Source of the DNA: Streptomyces puniciscabiei
GTDB taxonomy: Bacteria > Actinomycetota > Actinomycetes > Streptomycetales > Streptomycetaceae
NCBI RefSeq assembly: GCF_006715785.1
Contig: NZ_VFNX01000001.1
Coordinates: 2,184,501 to 2,248,500 of the forward strand
Length of the DNA stretch: 64,000 nucleotides
Direction of reading: 5' to 3'
In this document: positions 54,576 to 63,143 of the stretch, piece after piece
Numbering within the stretch: position 1 is the first letter of the stretch
Layout of the letters: each line of letters opens with the position of its first letter
Translations under genes and position numbers: made by a program
The notes under the pieces: generated by a model
Seen by the model: only the letters and a program-made list of their open reading frames with translations
Databases searched by the model: none
What the model was told of the DNA's origin: nothing

Positions 54576-57040
54576 GTGCCCACCTCCACAAGGCGTTTGG
54601 CGTCTGCCGTCTCGGGCTGTCCGTCCAGGCCGAGCAGCAGCCGCAGTACCGGTAGTACGGCGTCGGCGCGCCCGGTGTCCGGCTCGGCGGCGAAGCCGGG
54701 GGTCACGGCTCCGTGGGCCGCCTGGTCCCCCGGTCCGCGCCGGACCAGTTCGCCGAGCGTTCTGCGCACCCCCGGCTCGTACGCCGCGAACGTGCGCCGC
54801 AGCAGCGGCAGTACGTCCGTGAACGCCTCCGCCGGCACCCCGGTCAGCCAGCCGTCCACCAGGCCTAGCAGCCGCTCGTCGTGCACCAGCAGCAGTCCGC
54901 CCCCGCCGCCGACGAAGCCCTCGATCCAGGCGGCGGCGTCGGCGGGCGGCGTCCCCGGCGACAGCGCGAGCCCCATCAGCCGCGCCGCCTCCTCGGGTCC
55001 CAGCTCACCGTCGTCCAGCAGCAGCCGCACCGCCCGCCCCCGGAGCACCCCGGGCACACTGTCACGCGAGGACAGGATCCGCAGCACCGCTCGCCAGCGG
55101 CCGCGCAGTTCACCGTGCCCGGCACCGGGGACGGCACCGCCATCCGCACCGCCCCCGATACGCCCACCGGCCCCGGCGCCGGTCGCGGTCGGTGTCTCCG
55201 CCAGCAGCCCCACCGCTGTGTGCACGCCGTCCACATGGCCGCGCATCTCGTTGGCCGCGTCCGTGTCGAGCGCGGCGCACGCCGGGGGCAGGCCGACGAA
55301 GACGCGTTCGGCGAGGCCCACGGCCACGCCGGCCAGCGCGCGGGTGTCGGTGCCGCGCACGTCGCCGTACCGCAGGGAGCGGACCAGGGCGGGCAGGGCC
55401 TGGGCGAGATGGCCCACGTCGGCGTCGAGCGCGGCCCGGTCGGCGAGCACCCGCATGACCACGGGCAGGGCGTCCGGCAGCCCGGCGAGCAGGCACTGCT
55501 CGGCGAGCGCGGTGACGTCGGCGAGAGTGCGCGCGGCCGTCGCGTCCGCCTCGGCCTTCGCCTGTGCCGCGCCCAGTACGGTCGTCCCCCACACGCCCGC
55601 CTCGGCGACCCGCACCGACAGCTCGGGTTCCCAGCGCAGCCGCCACGTCTCCCGGAAGGTGCCCGTGCTCCCGCGTGACCGCGTCGGCTCGCCCCAGTCG
55701 ACGCCGAGCAGCCGGAGCCGGTGCAGCAGCCTGCTGCGGCCGGCGTCGGTGTCGCCGCGCAGGTCCAGCTCGAGTTCGCGCTCCAGCGCCTCGGGTTTGA
55801 GCCGCAGCGAACGCTGCTGCCGCGTCAGGTCGCGCTGCAGCGGCACCGCGGGCGCCGACTCCGGGACCTCCCCGAGGACGTCCCCGACCACCAGCCGGTC
55901 GTGCACCAGCGCCAGCGGCACGTCCGAGCCGTCGCCCATCACCGCGCGCACCGCGTCGGTGGTCTCACCCAGGCCGGGCAGCGGGCGCCCGCGCAGTGCC
56001 GCCAGGGTCTCGGCGAGCCGGACGGCCTCGATGACGTGGGCGGAGGACACGATCCGGTCCTCCTCGCGCAGCAGCCGCGCCACCTTGGTCAGCCACCGCT
56101 CGACCGGCCGGTCGGGGGCGTGGAACAGATGGCCGTACCAGCCCGGCGAGTCGATGCCCGCGCCGTACCCGCTGGACCGGGCGAGCCTGCGGTGGGTCCA
56201 GGGCACCCAGGTCAGGTCCGCCTTGACCTTGGGCAGCCCCTTCAGCAGGGACCGGTCCGCGGTGACCGTGGTCCTCTCGCGCAGGGCGGGCACATGCCAG
56301 GCCCCGCAGACCACGGCCACCTCGTCACCGAACTCCTTGCGCGCGGCGCGCAGCCGGAGCCGCATGTGCGCCTCGCGGACCAGGTCCCGGGAGTGCCCGC
56401 CCACGCCGTACCGCTCGCGGAGGGCGCCCATCGCCTCCTCCAGTGCGCCGAAGGGCGAGAAGGGGTCCCGCTCCCCCGGGCCCCGGTGCTCGACCACGTC
56501 CTCCCACCAGCGTTCGGGATCGTCGTACCCGGCGGCCTCGGCAAGCACGGCGAGCGGGTCGACCCGGACCTGCTCACCGCCGTCCCGTCCGTCACCGGCG
56601 CGCTGCGGATCCTCCGCGGTGCTCTTCTCTTCCTCCCCCTCCCGCTCGCTCCCCCGCCTCTCTTTCTCCTCCCTCTCTCTTCCCTGCCATGCGAGCGTGT
56701 GCGCGGCCGGCAGGTCGATGAAGTGGGCCGGGACGCCGTGCCGCAGGGCCCAGCGGATCGCCACCCATTCGGGGCTGAACTCGGCGAACGGCCAGAAGGC
56801 CGAGCGGCCCGGCTCATCGACGGCATGGGCGAGCAGGGCGACCGGGGGCCGCAGTTCGGGGTCGGCGGCCAGCGGGATCAGCGCGTCGGCCTCGGGCGGC
56901 CCCTCGATCAGGACGGCGGCGGGCCGGGCGGCGTCCAGGGCGCCGCGCACCGCGCGGGCGGAGCCGGGGCCGTGGTGCCGCACGCCCAGCAGGAGCGGTC
57001 CGCAGCCGTGCGCCCTCGGCCAGCGCGTGTCGTCGGTCAT
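54572..57040 (-). CDS. DUF5682 family protein (YehM-like)
   Basis: 822 residues. The N-terminal part resembles a TraB/EreA-like domain: LLLGVRHHGPGSARAVRGAL with the H-H-G-P-G-S motif, VLIEGPPEAD, HFIDLP, and later VVCGAWHVPAL. A charged Glu/Arg/Lys insertion lies at about 138-175. The C-terminal half is helical and Leu/Ala-rich. This is the DUF5682 family, found beside MoxR and VWA genes. The function is unknown; the motifs suggest a hydrolase-like site. It overlaps its neighbours by four bases on both sides (ATGA), so stoichiometric production is likely. Confidence 0.82.
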   Translation of the reverse strand: MTDDTRWPRAHGCGPLLLGVRHHGPGSARAVRGALDAARPAAVLIEGPPEADALIPLAADPELRPPVALLAHAVDEPGRSAFWPFAEFSPEWVAIRWALRHGVPAHFIDLPAAHTLAWQGREREEKERRGSEREGEEEKSTAEDPQRAGDGRDGGEQVRVDPLAVLAEAAGYDDPERWWEDVVEHRGPGERDPFSPFGALEEAMGALRERYGVGGHSRDLVREAHMRLRLRAARKEFGDEVAVVCGAWHVPALRERTTVTADRSLLKGLPKVKADLTWVPWTHRRLARSSGYGAGIDSPGWYGHLFHAPDRPVERWLTKVARLLREEDRIVSSAHVIEAVRLAETLAALRGRPLPGLGETTDAVRAVMGDGSDVPLALVHDRLVVGDVLGEVPESAPAVPLQRDLTRQQRSLRLKPEALERELELDLRGDTDAGRSRLLHRLRLLGVDWGEPTRSRGSTGTFRETWRLRWEPELSVRVAEAGVWGTTVLGAAQAKAEADATAARTLADVTALAEQCLLAGLPDALPVVMRVLADRAALDADVGHLAQALPALVRSLRYGDVRGTDTRALAGVAVGLAERVFVGLPPACAALDTDAANEMRGHVDGVHTAVGLLAETPTATGAGAGGRIGGGADGGAVPGAGHGELRGRWRAVLRILSSRDSVPGVLRGRAVRLLLDDGELGPEEAARLMGLALSPGTPPADAAAWIEGFVGGGGGLLLVHDERLLGLVDGWLTGVPAEAFTDVLPLLRRTFAAYEPGVRRTLGELVRRGPGDQAAHGAVTPGFAAEPDTGRADAVLPVLRLLLGLDGQPETADAKRLVEVGT

Positions 57041-58209
57041 GCGCTCACCTCCCGGCAGGCGCGGTAGAAGTCCGTCCAGCCCTCGCGCTCGCGGACGACC
57101 GTCTCCAGGTACTCCTGCCAGACGACCCGGTCGGCCGCCGGGTCACGCACGACGGCACCGAGGATGCCGGCGGCGACATCGCCCGGCCGCAGCACACCGT
57201 CCCCGAAGTGCGCGGACAACGCCAGACCGTTGGTGACGACGGAGATCGCCTCTGCCGTGGACAGCGTGCCGCTGGGCGACTTCAGCTTGGTGCGGCCGTC
57301 GGCGGTGACGCCGTCGCGCAGCTCACGGAAGACGGTCACGACCCGGCGGATCTCCTCGATGCCGTCGGGCGCGGCCGGCAGGTCCAGCGAGCGGCCGATC
57401 TGCTCGACCCGGCGGGTGACGATGTCGACCTCGGCGTCGGCACTCTCCGGCAGCGGCAGCACCACGGTGTTGAAGCGGCGGCGCAGTGCGCTGGAGAGGT
57501 CGTTGACCCCTCTGTCCCGGTCGTTGGCGGTGGCGATGAGGTTGAACCCGCGGACCGCCTGGACCTCCTGGCCCAGCTCCGGGATGGGCAGGGTCTTCTC
57601 GGACAGGATCGTGATCAGCGTGTCCTGGACGTCGGCCGGGATACGGGTCAGTTCCTCCACGCGGGCTGTCATGCCCTCAGCCATGGCGCGCATGACGGGG
57701 CTGGGCACGAGGGCGTCGCGGCTCGGCCCGTGCGCGAGCAGCTGCGCGTAGTTCCAGCCGTAGCGGATCGCCTCCTCCGGGGTGCCGGCCGTGCCCTGCA
57801 CCAGCAGGGTGGAGTCACCGCTGACGGCGGCCGCGAGGTGCTCCGAGACCCAGGTCTTGGCGGTGCCGGGCACGCCGAGCAGGAGCAGGGCGCGGTCGGT
57901 GGCGAGTGTGGTGACGGCGACCTCGACGATCCGGCGCGGGCCCACGTACTTGGGGGTGATCACGGTGCCGTCCGGCAGGGTGCCGCCGAGCAGGTACGTC
58001 GCCACCGCCCACGGCGACAGCTTCCAGCGAGCCGGGCGCGGACGGTCGTCCTGCGCGGCGAGTGCGGCGAGTTCGGCGGCGAAGGCGTGCTCGGCGTGCG
58101 GTCGCAGCGCCTGCGCGGTCCCGGACGCGCCCTCACCGGCGGTCGGTTCGGCGGTGGTCGGTCGCACGGGCGCAGACGCAGACGTGGCAGAAGCAGACAT
58201 GGCTGACAT
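57037..58209 (-). CDS. MoxR-family AAA+ ATPase (YehL-like)
   Basis: 390 residues. An Ala/Ser/Thr-rich N-terminal end leads to the AAA+ core: Walker A LLGVPGTAKTW (G-x-P-G-T-A-K-T), the segment GTAGTPEEAIRYGWNYAQLLAHG, sensor/Walker B region RIPADVQDTLITILSEKTLPIP, NLIATANDRDRGVNDLSSALRRRFN with sensor 1 and the arginine finger. It is a chaperone-like ATPase working with the VWA protein. ATG 58209 follows GGAGGGG; it is the first gene of the operon and divergent from the SWIM gene (132 bases apart). Confidence 0.9.
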   Translation of the reverse strand: MSAMSASATSASAPVRPTTAEPTAGEGASGTAQALRPHAEHAFAAELAALAAQDDRPRPARWKLSPWAVATYLLGGTLPDGTVITPKYVGPRRIVEVAVTTLATDRALLLLGVPGTAKTWVSEHLAAAVSGDSTLLVQGTAGTPEEAIRYGWNYAQLLAHGPSRDALVPSPVMRAMAEGMTARVEELTRIPADVQDTLITILSEKTLPIPELGQEVQAVRGFNLIATANDRDRGVNDLSSALRRRFNTVVLPLPESADAEVDIVTRRVEQIGRSLDLPAAPDGIEEIRRVVTVFRELRDGVTADGRTKLKSPSGTLSTAEAISVVTNGLALSAHFGDGVLRPGDVAAGILGAVVRDPAADRVVWQEYLETVVREREGWTDFYRACREVSA

Positions 58210-58341
58210 GGCTGAGGCCCCCTCCAGCTCGGCCGGTTCGGATCTGGCATCCACCGTGCACCACGCCACTGACAATCGCCCTGACCTGCGCAAACGCCCA
58301 CGTCGGACGGATTGTCAGTGGCGGGACCTACCGTCGGAGAC

Positions 58342-59697
58342 ATGACTGAGCAGGGGGTGCGCTGGACCGCGGACCAGGTGCTGTCACTGGCGCCTGACGC
58401 CGCGTCACGCAAAGCGGGAGGCAAGCTCGGCACGGCCGGTCCGTGGTCCGAGGCGGGGAGCGGAGAGGGGACGGTGTGGGGGCTGTGCAAGGGCAGCGGC
58501 AGCAGGCCTTACCAGACGGTGGTCGATCTCGCCGACCCGGCCGGACCGGCGTACAAGTGCAGTTGCCCGAGCCGTAAGTTCCCGTGCAAGCACGCGCTCG
58601 GACTGCTACTGCTGTGGACGGGAGACGACGGCACGGTGCCTGCGTCCGCCCAGCCGCCGGACTGGGCCGAGCAGTGGCTCGCGGGCAGACGCAGGCGCGC
58701 CGAGAACAAGCAGGGCCCGGGCGAAGGCAGTTCCGCGGGCGGGGCCGCCGATCCGGAGGCGGCCCGGCGGCGGGCCGAGCGCCGGGCCGAGCGGGTCACC
58801 GCGGGTGCGACCGAGCTGGAGCAGCGCCTCGCGGACCTGCTGCGCGGCGGCCTGGCCGCAGCCGAGCAGGCGGGGTACGGCCTGTGGGACGAGACGGCGG
58901 CCCGCATGGTCGACGCCCAGGCCCCCGGACTGGCCTCGCGGATCCGGGAGTTGGGCGCGATCCCGGCATCGGGCGCGGGCTGGCCGGCCCGGTTGCTGGA
59001 GGAGTGCGCGCTGCTGCACCTGCTCGACCAGGGCTGGTTGCGCCGCGACCACCTGCCGGACGCCCTCGCGGCCACGGTCCGCTCCCGGCTCGGCCTGCCC
59101 GCCGCGGCGGACGGTGCCCCTCTCCGCGACCGCTGGCTGGTCCTCGCCCAGTACGACACGGTGGACGCGAAGCTGACGACCCGCCGGGCATGGCTGTACG
59201 GAGCCGGCTCGGGCCGCACCCGGCTGCTGCTGTCCTACGGCGCGGCCGGCCGGGCTCCGGAGCTTTCCCTGCCGGTCGGGCTGGCCCTGGACGCGGAGCT
59301 GTCCGCCTATCCGGGATCAGGCCAGTCCCGGTCCGCCCTGGGCGAGCGGTTCTCCCCGCCCGCACCGGCGGCGTTCCGCCCGCCGGGCACAAGCACGGCC
59401 GAGGCGGCGGCCCGGTACGGCGAGGCGCTGCGCGACGACCCCTGGCTGGAGTCCGTCCCGGTGACCCTGGACCGGGTGATACCGGTCCCGGACGGCGACG
59501 AGTGGCAGCTCGCCGACGCCGACACCGACCTTGCCCTGCCGCTGACCCGTGCCGCCCGCTCCCGCCCCGGCCTGTGGCGGCTGGTCGCCCTGTCCGGCGG
59601 CGCCCCGGTCACGGTCTTCGGCGAGTGCGGCCACCGCGGCTTCACCCCGCTCACGGCCTGGCCGGGCGGCACGGGCGAGGCGGTGCCACTGTGCTGA
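58342..59697 (+). CDS. SWIM zinc finger protein (YehQ-like)
   Basis: 451 residues. The SWIM motif is visible at about residues 73-86 as YKCSCPSRKFPCKHALG (C-x-C-x6-C-x-H). It is followed by a Gly/Arg/Ala-rich charged linker and a C-terminal region of unknown fold (WLVLAQYDTVDAKLTTRRAWLYG; ITVL-type strands). SWIM domains bind DNA or proteins. It is divergent from the MoxR gene and followed by the DUF5691 gene after 55 bases. ATG 58342 follows TCGGAGA, rather close. Confidence 0.87.
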   Translation: MTEQGVRWTADQVLSLAPDAASRKAGGKLGTAGPWSEAGSGEGTVWGLCKGSGSRPYQTVVDLADPAGPAYKCSCPSRKFPCKHALGLLLLWTGDDGTVPASAQPPDWAEQWLAGRRRRAENKQGPGEGSSAGGAADPEAARRRAERRAERVTAGATELEQRLADLLRGGLAAAEQAGYGLWDETAARMVDAQAPGLASRIRELGAIPASGAGWPARLLEECALLHLLDQGWLRRDHLPDALAATVRSRLGLPAAADGAPLRDRWLVLAQYDTVDAKLTTRRAWLYGAGSGRTRLLLSYGAAGRAPELSLPVGLALDAELSAYPGSGQSRSALGERFSPPAPAAFRPPGTSTAEAAARYGEALRDDPWLESVPVTLDRVIPVPDGDEWQLADADTDLALPLTRAARSRPGLWRLVALSGGAPVTVFGECGHRGFTPLTAWPGGTGEAVPLC

Positions 59698-59752
59698 CCG
59701 GCATGCCGGAACGCGCTCACACCCCTCGCAGACTCCCAGGAAAGGAAACGCG

Positions 59753-61447
59753 ATGAACGGGACGGCCTCGACCGGCGTGAACACCATGGCACCCGCAAGC
59801 TCCTGGGAAGACCTCGTCACCACGGCTCTCCTCGGCACCGACCGGCGCCCCCCGGCGTACGCCCGGTCCGGCCGGGAGGCGCCCCTGGCGCTGCTCGACG
59901 AGGCCGCCGTGGCGACCGTACGGCGGCGCGCCGGGCTGCGGCCCGCGCGGGCGGCACGCCGGCCGGACCCGGCGCCCGAGGACCCCCGCCCGGCCCTGCC
60001 CCCGGCGGCGGCCCGCAGACTCGCCACACTGCTGGCCGACCGTTCCGGCGGCGGAAGCGGTGGCCGCCGGGGCAGCTCACCGGACCTCATGGAGCTGCTC
60101 CCCCAGTGGCTCGCGGCGGCCAACGCGCACGGATACGCGGCACCTCCGCAGACGCTCCCCGCCCTGCTGGACGCGGCCCGGGGCCGTACGGACCTGCGCC
60201 CGGCGGCGCTGGCGTTCGCGGGACCGCGGGCGCTGTGGCTGGCCCGGCTGAACGCGGACTGGCGCTTCGCGCTGCGCGCGGCCCCCGGCGGCGGTGCCAC
60301 GCTGCCCGGGCCCGGCGACACCGAGGCGGTGCGCAGGCTGTGGCAGGAGGGGCTGTTCGCCGAGCGGGTGGCCCTGCTGGGCGCGCTGCGCGCCGCTGTG
60401 CCCGCGCTCGCGCGTGAGCTGCTCGCGTCGACCTGGCCGACGGAGCGGGCGGAGGACCGGCTGATGTTCCTCGACTCGCTGCGCACGGGCCTGTCCGCCG
60501 CGGACGAGCCGTTCCTGGAGCAGGCCTTGGGCGACCGCAGTCGCAATGTGCGTGCTACGGCGGCGGAACTGCTGTCGGCGCTGCCCGCTTCGGCCCTCGC
60601 CGCGCGCATGGCCGTACGGGCTGCGGCGTGTGTGGCCCTCGATCACGCGGGGAACTCGCCGGCGATCGTGGTGGAGGCGCCGCTCGAGTGCGACTCAGGC
60701 ATGGAGCGGGATGGTGTGGTGGCCACACCTCCCGCGGGCAGAGGGGAACGGTCATGGTGGCTGGGGCAGTTGGTGGAGGCGGCGCCGCTGGGCACGTGGC
60801 CGGGGCGGCTCGGCGGACGTACGGCGGAGCAGATCGTGGCGCTGCCGGTGACGGACGGCTGGCAGGGCGAACTGCACGCGGCCTGGTGCCGGGCCGCCGT
60901 GCGGCAGCGGGACGCCGAGTGGTCGAGGGCGCTGCTCGGCTCACCGTCGGCGCCCGAGGCCGGCGGGCCGGGCGCGGTGTCGCTGGCGGAGCGCGCGAAG
61001 CTGCTGGCCACCCTGGACCGGGCGGAACGGGCCGCGTGGGTGGCCGGGTTCATCGCCACGCACGGACTGTCGGAGGCGTTCCAGCTGCTCGGGGTGTGTG
61101 CGGTGCCCTGGGCCGCGCCGCTGGGCCGGGCTGTCGTCGACGCGCTGAACATCGCGCGCGACGCGGGCAGTTACCCCTGGAGCTTCAGCGGAGTGATGGG
61201 GCTGGCCGAGCGCTGCCTGGACCCCGCGGAGGCCACCCGGCTCGAGGCGCTGCTGGCGATACCGGACGAACGGGAGGACGCCGCGCCGGGAGCCGGCGGC
61301 TACTGGGCGGAGGCGTTCCAGCGGCTGGTGACCACGCTGCGGCTGCGGGCGGAGATGGCCGCGGAACTCGCCCCGGGCCGCTCCCCGCTCACCGGACCGT
61401 CGGCCCGACCGCCGCAGGCAGCCGATCAGCCGGACGCGGCGGGCTGA
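59753..61447 (+). CDS. DUF5691 family protein
   Basis: 564 residues, all-helical and rich in Ala, Leu and Arg. It begins [17 protein letters not shown], a hallmark of the family that accompanies SWIM and MoxR genes, and has HEAT-like stretches ([45 protein letters not shown]). No enzyme motif is seen; it may be a scaffold. ATG 59753 follows AAAGGAAA. It follows the SWIM gene in the same direction, and its 3' end overlaps the convergent B12-protein gene by 22 bases. Confidence 0.85.
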   Translation: MNGTASTGVNTMAPASSWEDLVTTALLGTDRRPPAYARSGREAPLALLDEAAVATVRRRAGLRPARAARRPDPAPEDPRPALPPAAARRLATLLADRSGGGSGGRRGSSPDLMELLPQWLAAANAHGYAAPPQTLPALLDAARGRTDLRPAALAFAGPRALWLARLNADWRFALRAAPGGGATLPGPGDTEAVRRLWQEGLFAERVALLGALRAAVPALARELLASTWPTERAEDRLMFLDSLRTGLSAADEPFLEQALGDRSRNVRATAAELLSALPASALAARMAVRAAACVALDHAGNSPAIVVEAPLECDSGMERDGVVATPPAGRGERSWWLGQLVEAAPLGTWPGRLGGRTAEQIVALPVTDGWQGELHAAWCRAAVRQRDAEWSRALLGSPSAPEAGGPGAVSLAERAKLLATLDRAERAAWVAGFIATHGLSEAFQLLGVCAVPWAAPLGRAVVDALNIARDAGSYPWSFSGVMGLAERCLDPAEATRLEALLAIPDEREDAAPGAGGYWAEAFQRLVTTLRLRAEMAAELAPGRSPLTGPSARPPQAADQPDAAG

Positions 61448-61845
61448 CGGACGTTCTCCCGCACCCACTCCACGATCGACGCGGTCGTCGCGCCCGGCGT
61501 GAAGATCTCCGCGACGCCCTTCTCCTTCAGCGGCGGAATGTCCTCGTCCGGGATGATGCCGCCGCCGAAGACGAGGATGTCCTCGGCCTCGCGCTCCTTG
61601 AGCAGGTCGATCACCGCGGCGAACAGCGTGTTGTGCGCGCCGGACAGGATGGACAGGCCGATCGCGTCGGCATCCTCCTGGATCGCGGTGTCCACGATCT
61701 GTTCCGGCGTCTGGTGGAGCCCGGTGTAGATGACTTCCATGCCGGCGTCGCGCAGGGCACGCGCGATGACCTTGGCCCCCCGATCGTGGCCGTCGAGCCC
61801 CGGCTTGGCGACGACCACGCGGATCGGACCGGCTGCCACACCCAT
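61426..61845 (-). CDS. icmB: B12-binding small subunit of an acyl-CoA mutase (IcmB-like)
   Basis: 139 residues consisting of one cobalamin-binding Rossmann domain. The base-off motif is visible as [18 protein letters not shown] (D-x-H-x-x-G), with [11 protein letters not shown] and [19 protein letters not shown] further on. This is the size of IcmB, the small subunit of isobutyryl-CoA mutase, which pairs with a separate large subunit (IcmA) to interconvert isobutyryl- and n-butyryl-CoA. No large subunit gene is in this window. ATG 61845 is preferred over upstream ATGs as it starts the domain. Its 3' end overlaps the DUF5691 gene. Confidence 0.85.
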   Translation of the reverse strand: MGVAAGPIRVVVAKPGLDGHDRGAKVIARALRDAGMEVIYTGLHQTPEQIVDTAIQEDADAIGLSILSGAHNTLFAAVIDLLKEREAEDILVFGGGIIPDEDIPPLKEKGVAEIFTPGATTASIVEWVRENVRQPAASG

Positions 61846-62070
61846 CACTGCCTCCATCAAACGACCACGGAAGCGATCGCTTCCGTCCGTAACGACAAGT
61901 ACCGCACTTTTGGCGCGTTCCGCCACCCGTCGCGAAGTGAACGAACGTTATCTCCAGCATCCCGCAACCGGCAGTTTTACGGTGCGCAGCGAGGGGGAAA
62001 TCACATGGTGGGACATGAGGGCACACGGGGGATCGAGCCGTCCTCCGGCGTGCCGACAGGAGGTCGGCCC

Positions 62071-62922
62071 ATGAAGGTCACCGGAGTACTGCCACTCCTT
62101 CTCCCGTTCTGCCGGCGCCTGTGGCCCGGCAGAGTCGCCGGAATCTCCGTGGCGCTGCTCAAGGCGACCGCCCTCGAGGCCGCGATCCTGGCCGGTCATC
62201 TGCTGCTGTATCCGACCGGCCTCACCCAGGAGCGGCGCTCCCCGGTCCTGCCCGCCCAGGGCGGCACCGCCCGGCTGCCGGTCCGCCCCGGCCCGCCGGT
62301 GGTGCTGCTGCACGGTTTCATCGACAACCGCTCGGTGTTCGTGTTATTGCGCCGCAACCTCGCCCAGCATGGCAGGCAGCGCGTCGTATCGCTCAACTAC
62401 TCCCCGCTGACCTGCGACATCCGCGCCGCCGCCGAGCTGCTCGGCCGGCACATCGAGGAACTCTGCGAGCGCACCGGCAGCGACCGGGTCGACATCGTGG
62501 GCCACAGCCTCGGCGGGCTCATAGCCCGTTATTACGTGCAGTGTCTGGGCGGTGACCTCCGGGTGCGTGTCCTGGTCACCCTGGGTACACCGCATGCGGG
62601 GACCAGCGCGGCACCGCTGGCCAACGCCCATCCGATCGTGCGCCAGATGCGGCCCGGTTCCGGGGTGATCGAGGAGCTGGCCCGGCCCGCGCCCGGCTGC
62701 CGTACCCGGTTCGTCAGCTTCTGGAGCGACCTGGATTCCGTGATGGTGCCACTGGAGACGGCCTGCCTGGACCACCCCGACCTCGACGTGCAGAACGTCC
62801 GGGTGACCGGCATCGGGCATCTCGCCCTGCCCGTGCACCCCGCCGTCGCGGCCGGGATACGCGAGGCCCTCGACTCCCCGCACCCCGAGGACCGGGTCAC
62901 GGGCGGTCTGACAGTGGCGTGA
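62071..62922 (+). CDS. Lipase/alpha-beta hydrolase, with TTA codon
   Basis: 283 residues. After an N-terminal hydrophobic segment (GISVALLKATALEAAILAGHLLLY, anchor or signal) comes a lipase fold: oxyanion VVLLHGFIDN, nucleophile elbow IVGHSLGGLIARYY with the catalytic Ser, Asp in FWSDLDSVMVP and His in GIGHLALP. It resembles the class of secreted Streptomyces triacylglycerol lipases or acyl esterases. Leu92 is TTA (62344-62346), so translation should need the bldA tRNA. The AGGAGG site precedes ATG 62071. It is divergent from the B12 protein (225 bases apart). Confidence 0.85.
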   Translation: MKVTGVLPLLLPFCRRLWPGRVAGISVALLKATALEAAILAGHLLLYPTGLTQERRSPVLPAQGGTARLPVRPGPPVVLLHGFIDNRSVFVLLRRNLAQHGRQRVVSLNYSPLTCDIRAAAELLGRHIEELCERTGSDRVDIVGHSLGGLIARYYVQCLGGDLRVRVLVTLGTPHAGTSAAPLANAHPIVRQMRPGSGVIEELARPAPGCRTRFVSFWSDLDSVMVPLETACLDHPDLDVQNVRVTGIGHLALPVHPAVAAGIREALDSPHPEDRVTGGLTVA

Positions 62923-63143
62923 CGCCCGACGACCGGGTGACGCACAGGTGGCGAACAGCGACCGCACATCGAACGGCAATCGAACTCTCGGCCAAACTCG
63001 TGTCCGGCGCCCCCCGAAACGCCGCCGATTGCCCGTTTACGGCGGGCGCGAAACCACCCGAAGATTGTCGCGCCCAGGTACCGGCGGGTACAGTCGCCGC
63101 ACTGCTCTGGCAGCCCCTGTTGTCGAGGCGAAAGAGAAGTTGG

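Noticed and set aside
53991..57236. A 1081-residue plus-strand frame over the VWA/DUF5682 genes
   Set aside because: It is a Ser/Arg/Pro-rich shadow with no domain pattern, opposite to three clearly recognised genes. GC-rich DNA gives many long shadow frames.
62923..63143. ydaO/c-di-AMP riboswitch before the last gene, as known for some Streptomyces wall hydrolases
   Set aside because: No match to the ydaO core could be read in the 220-base leader.
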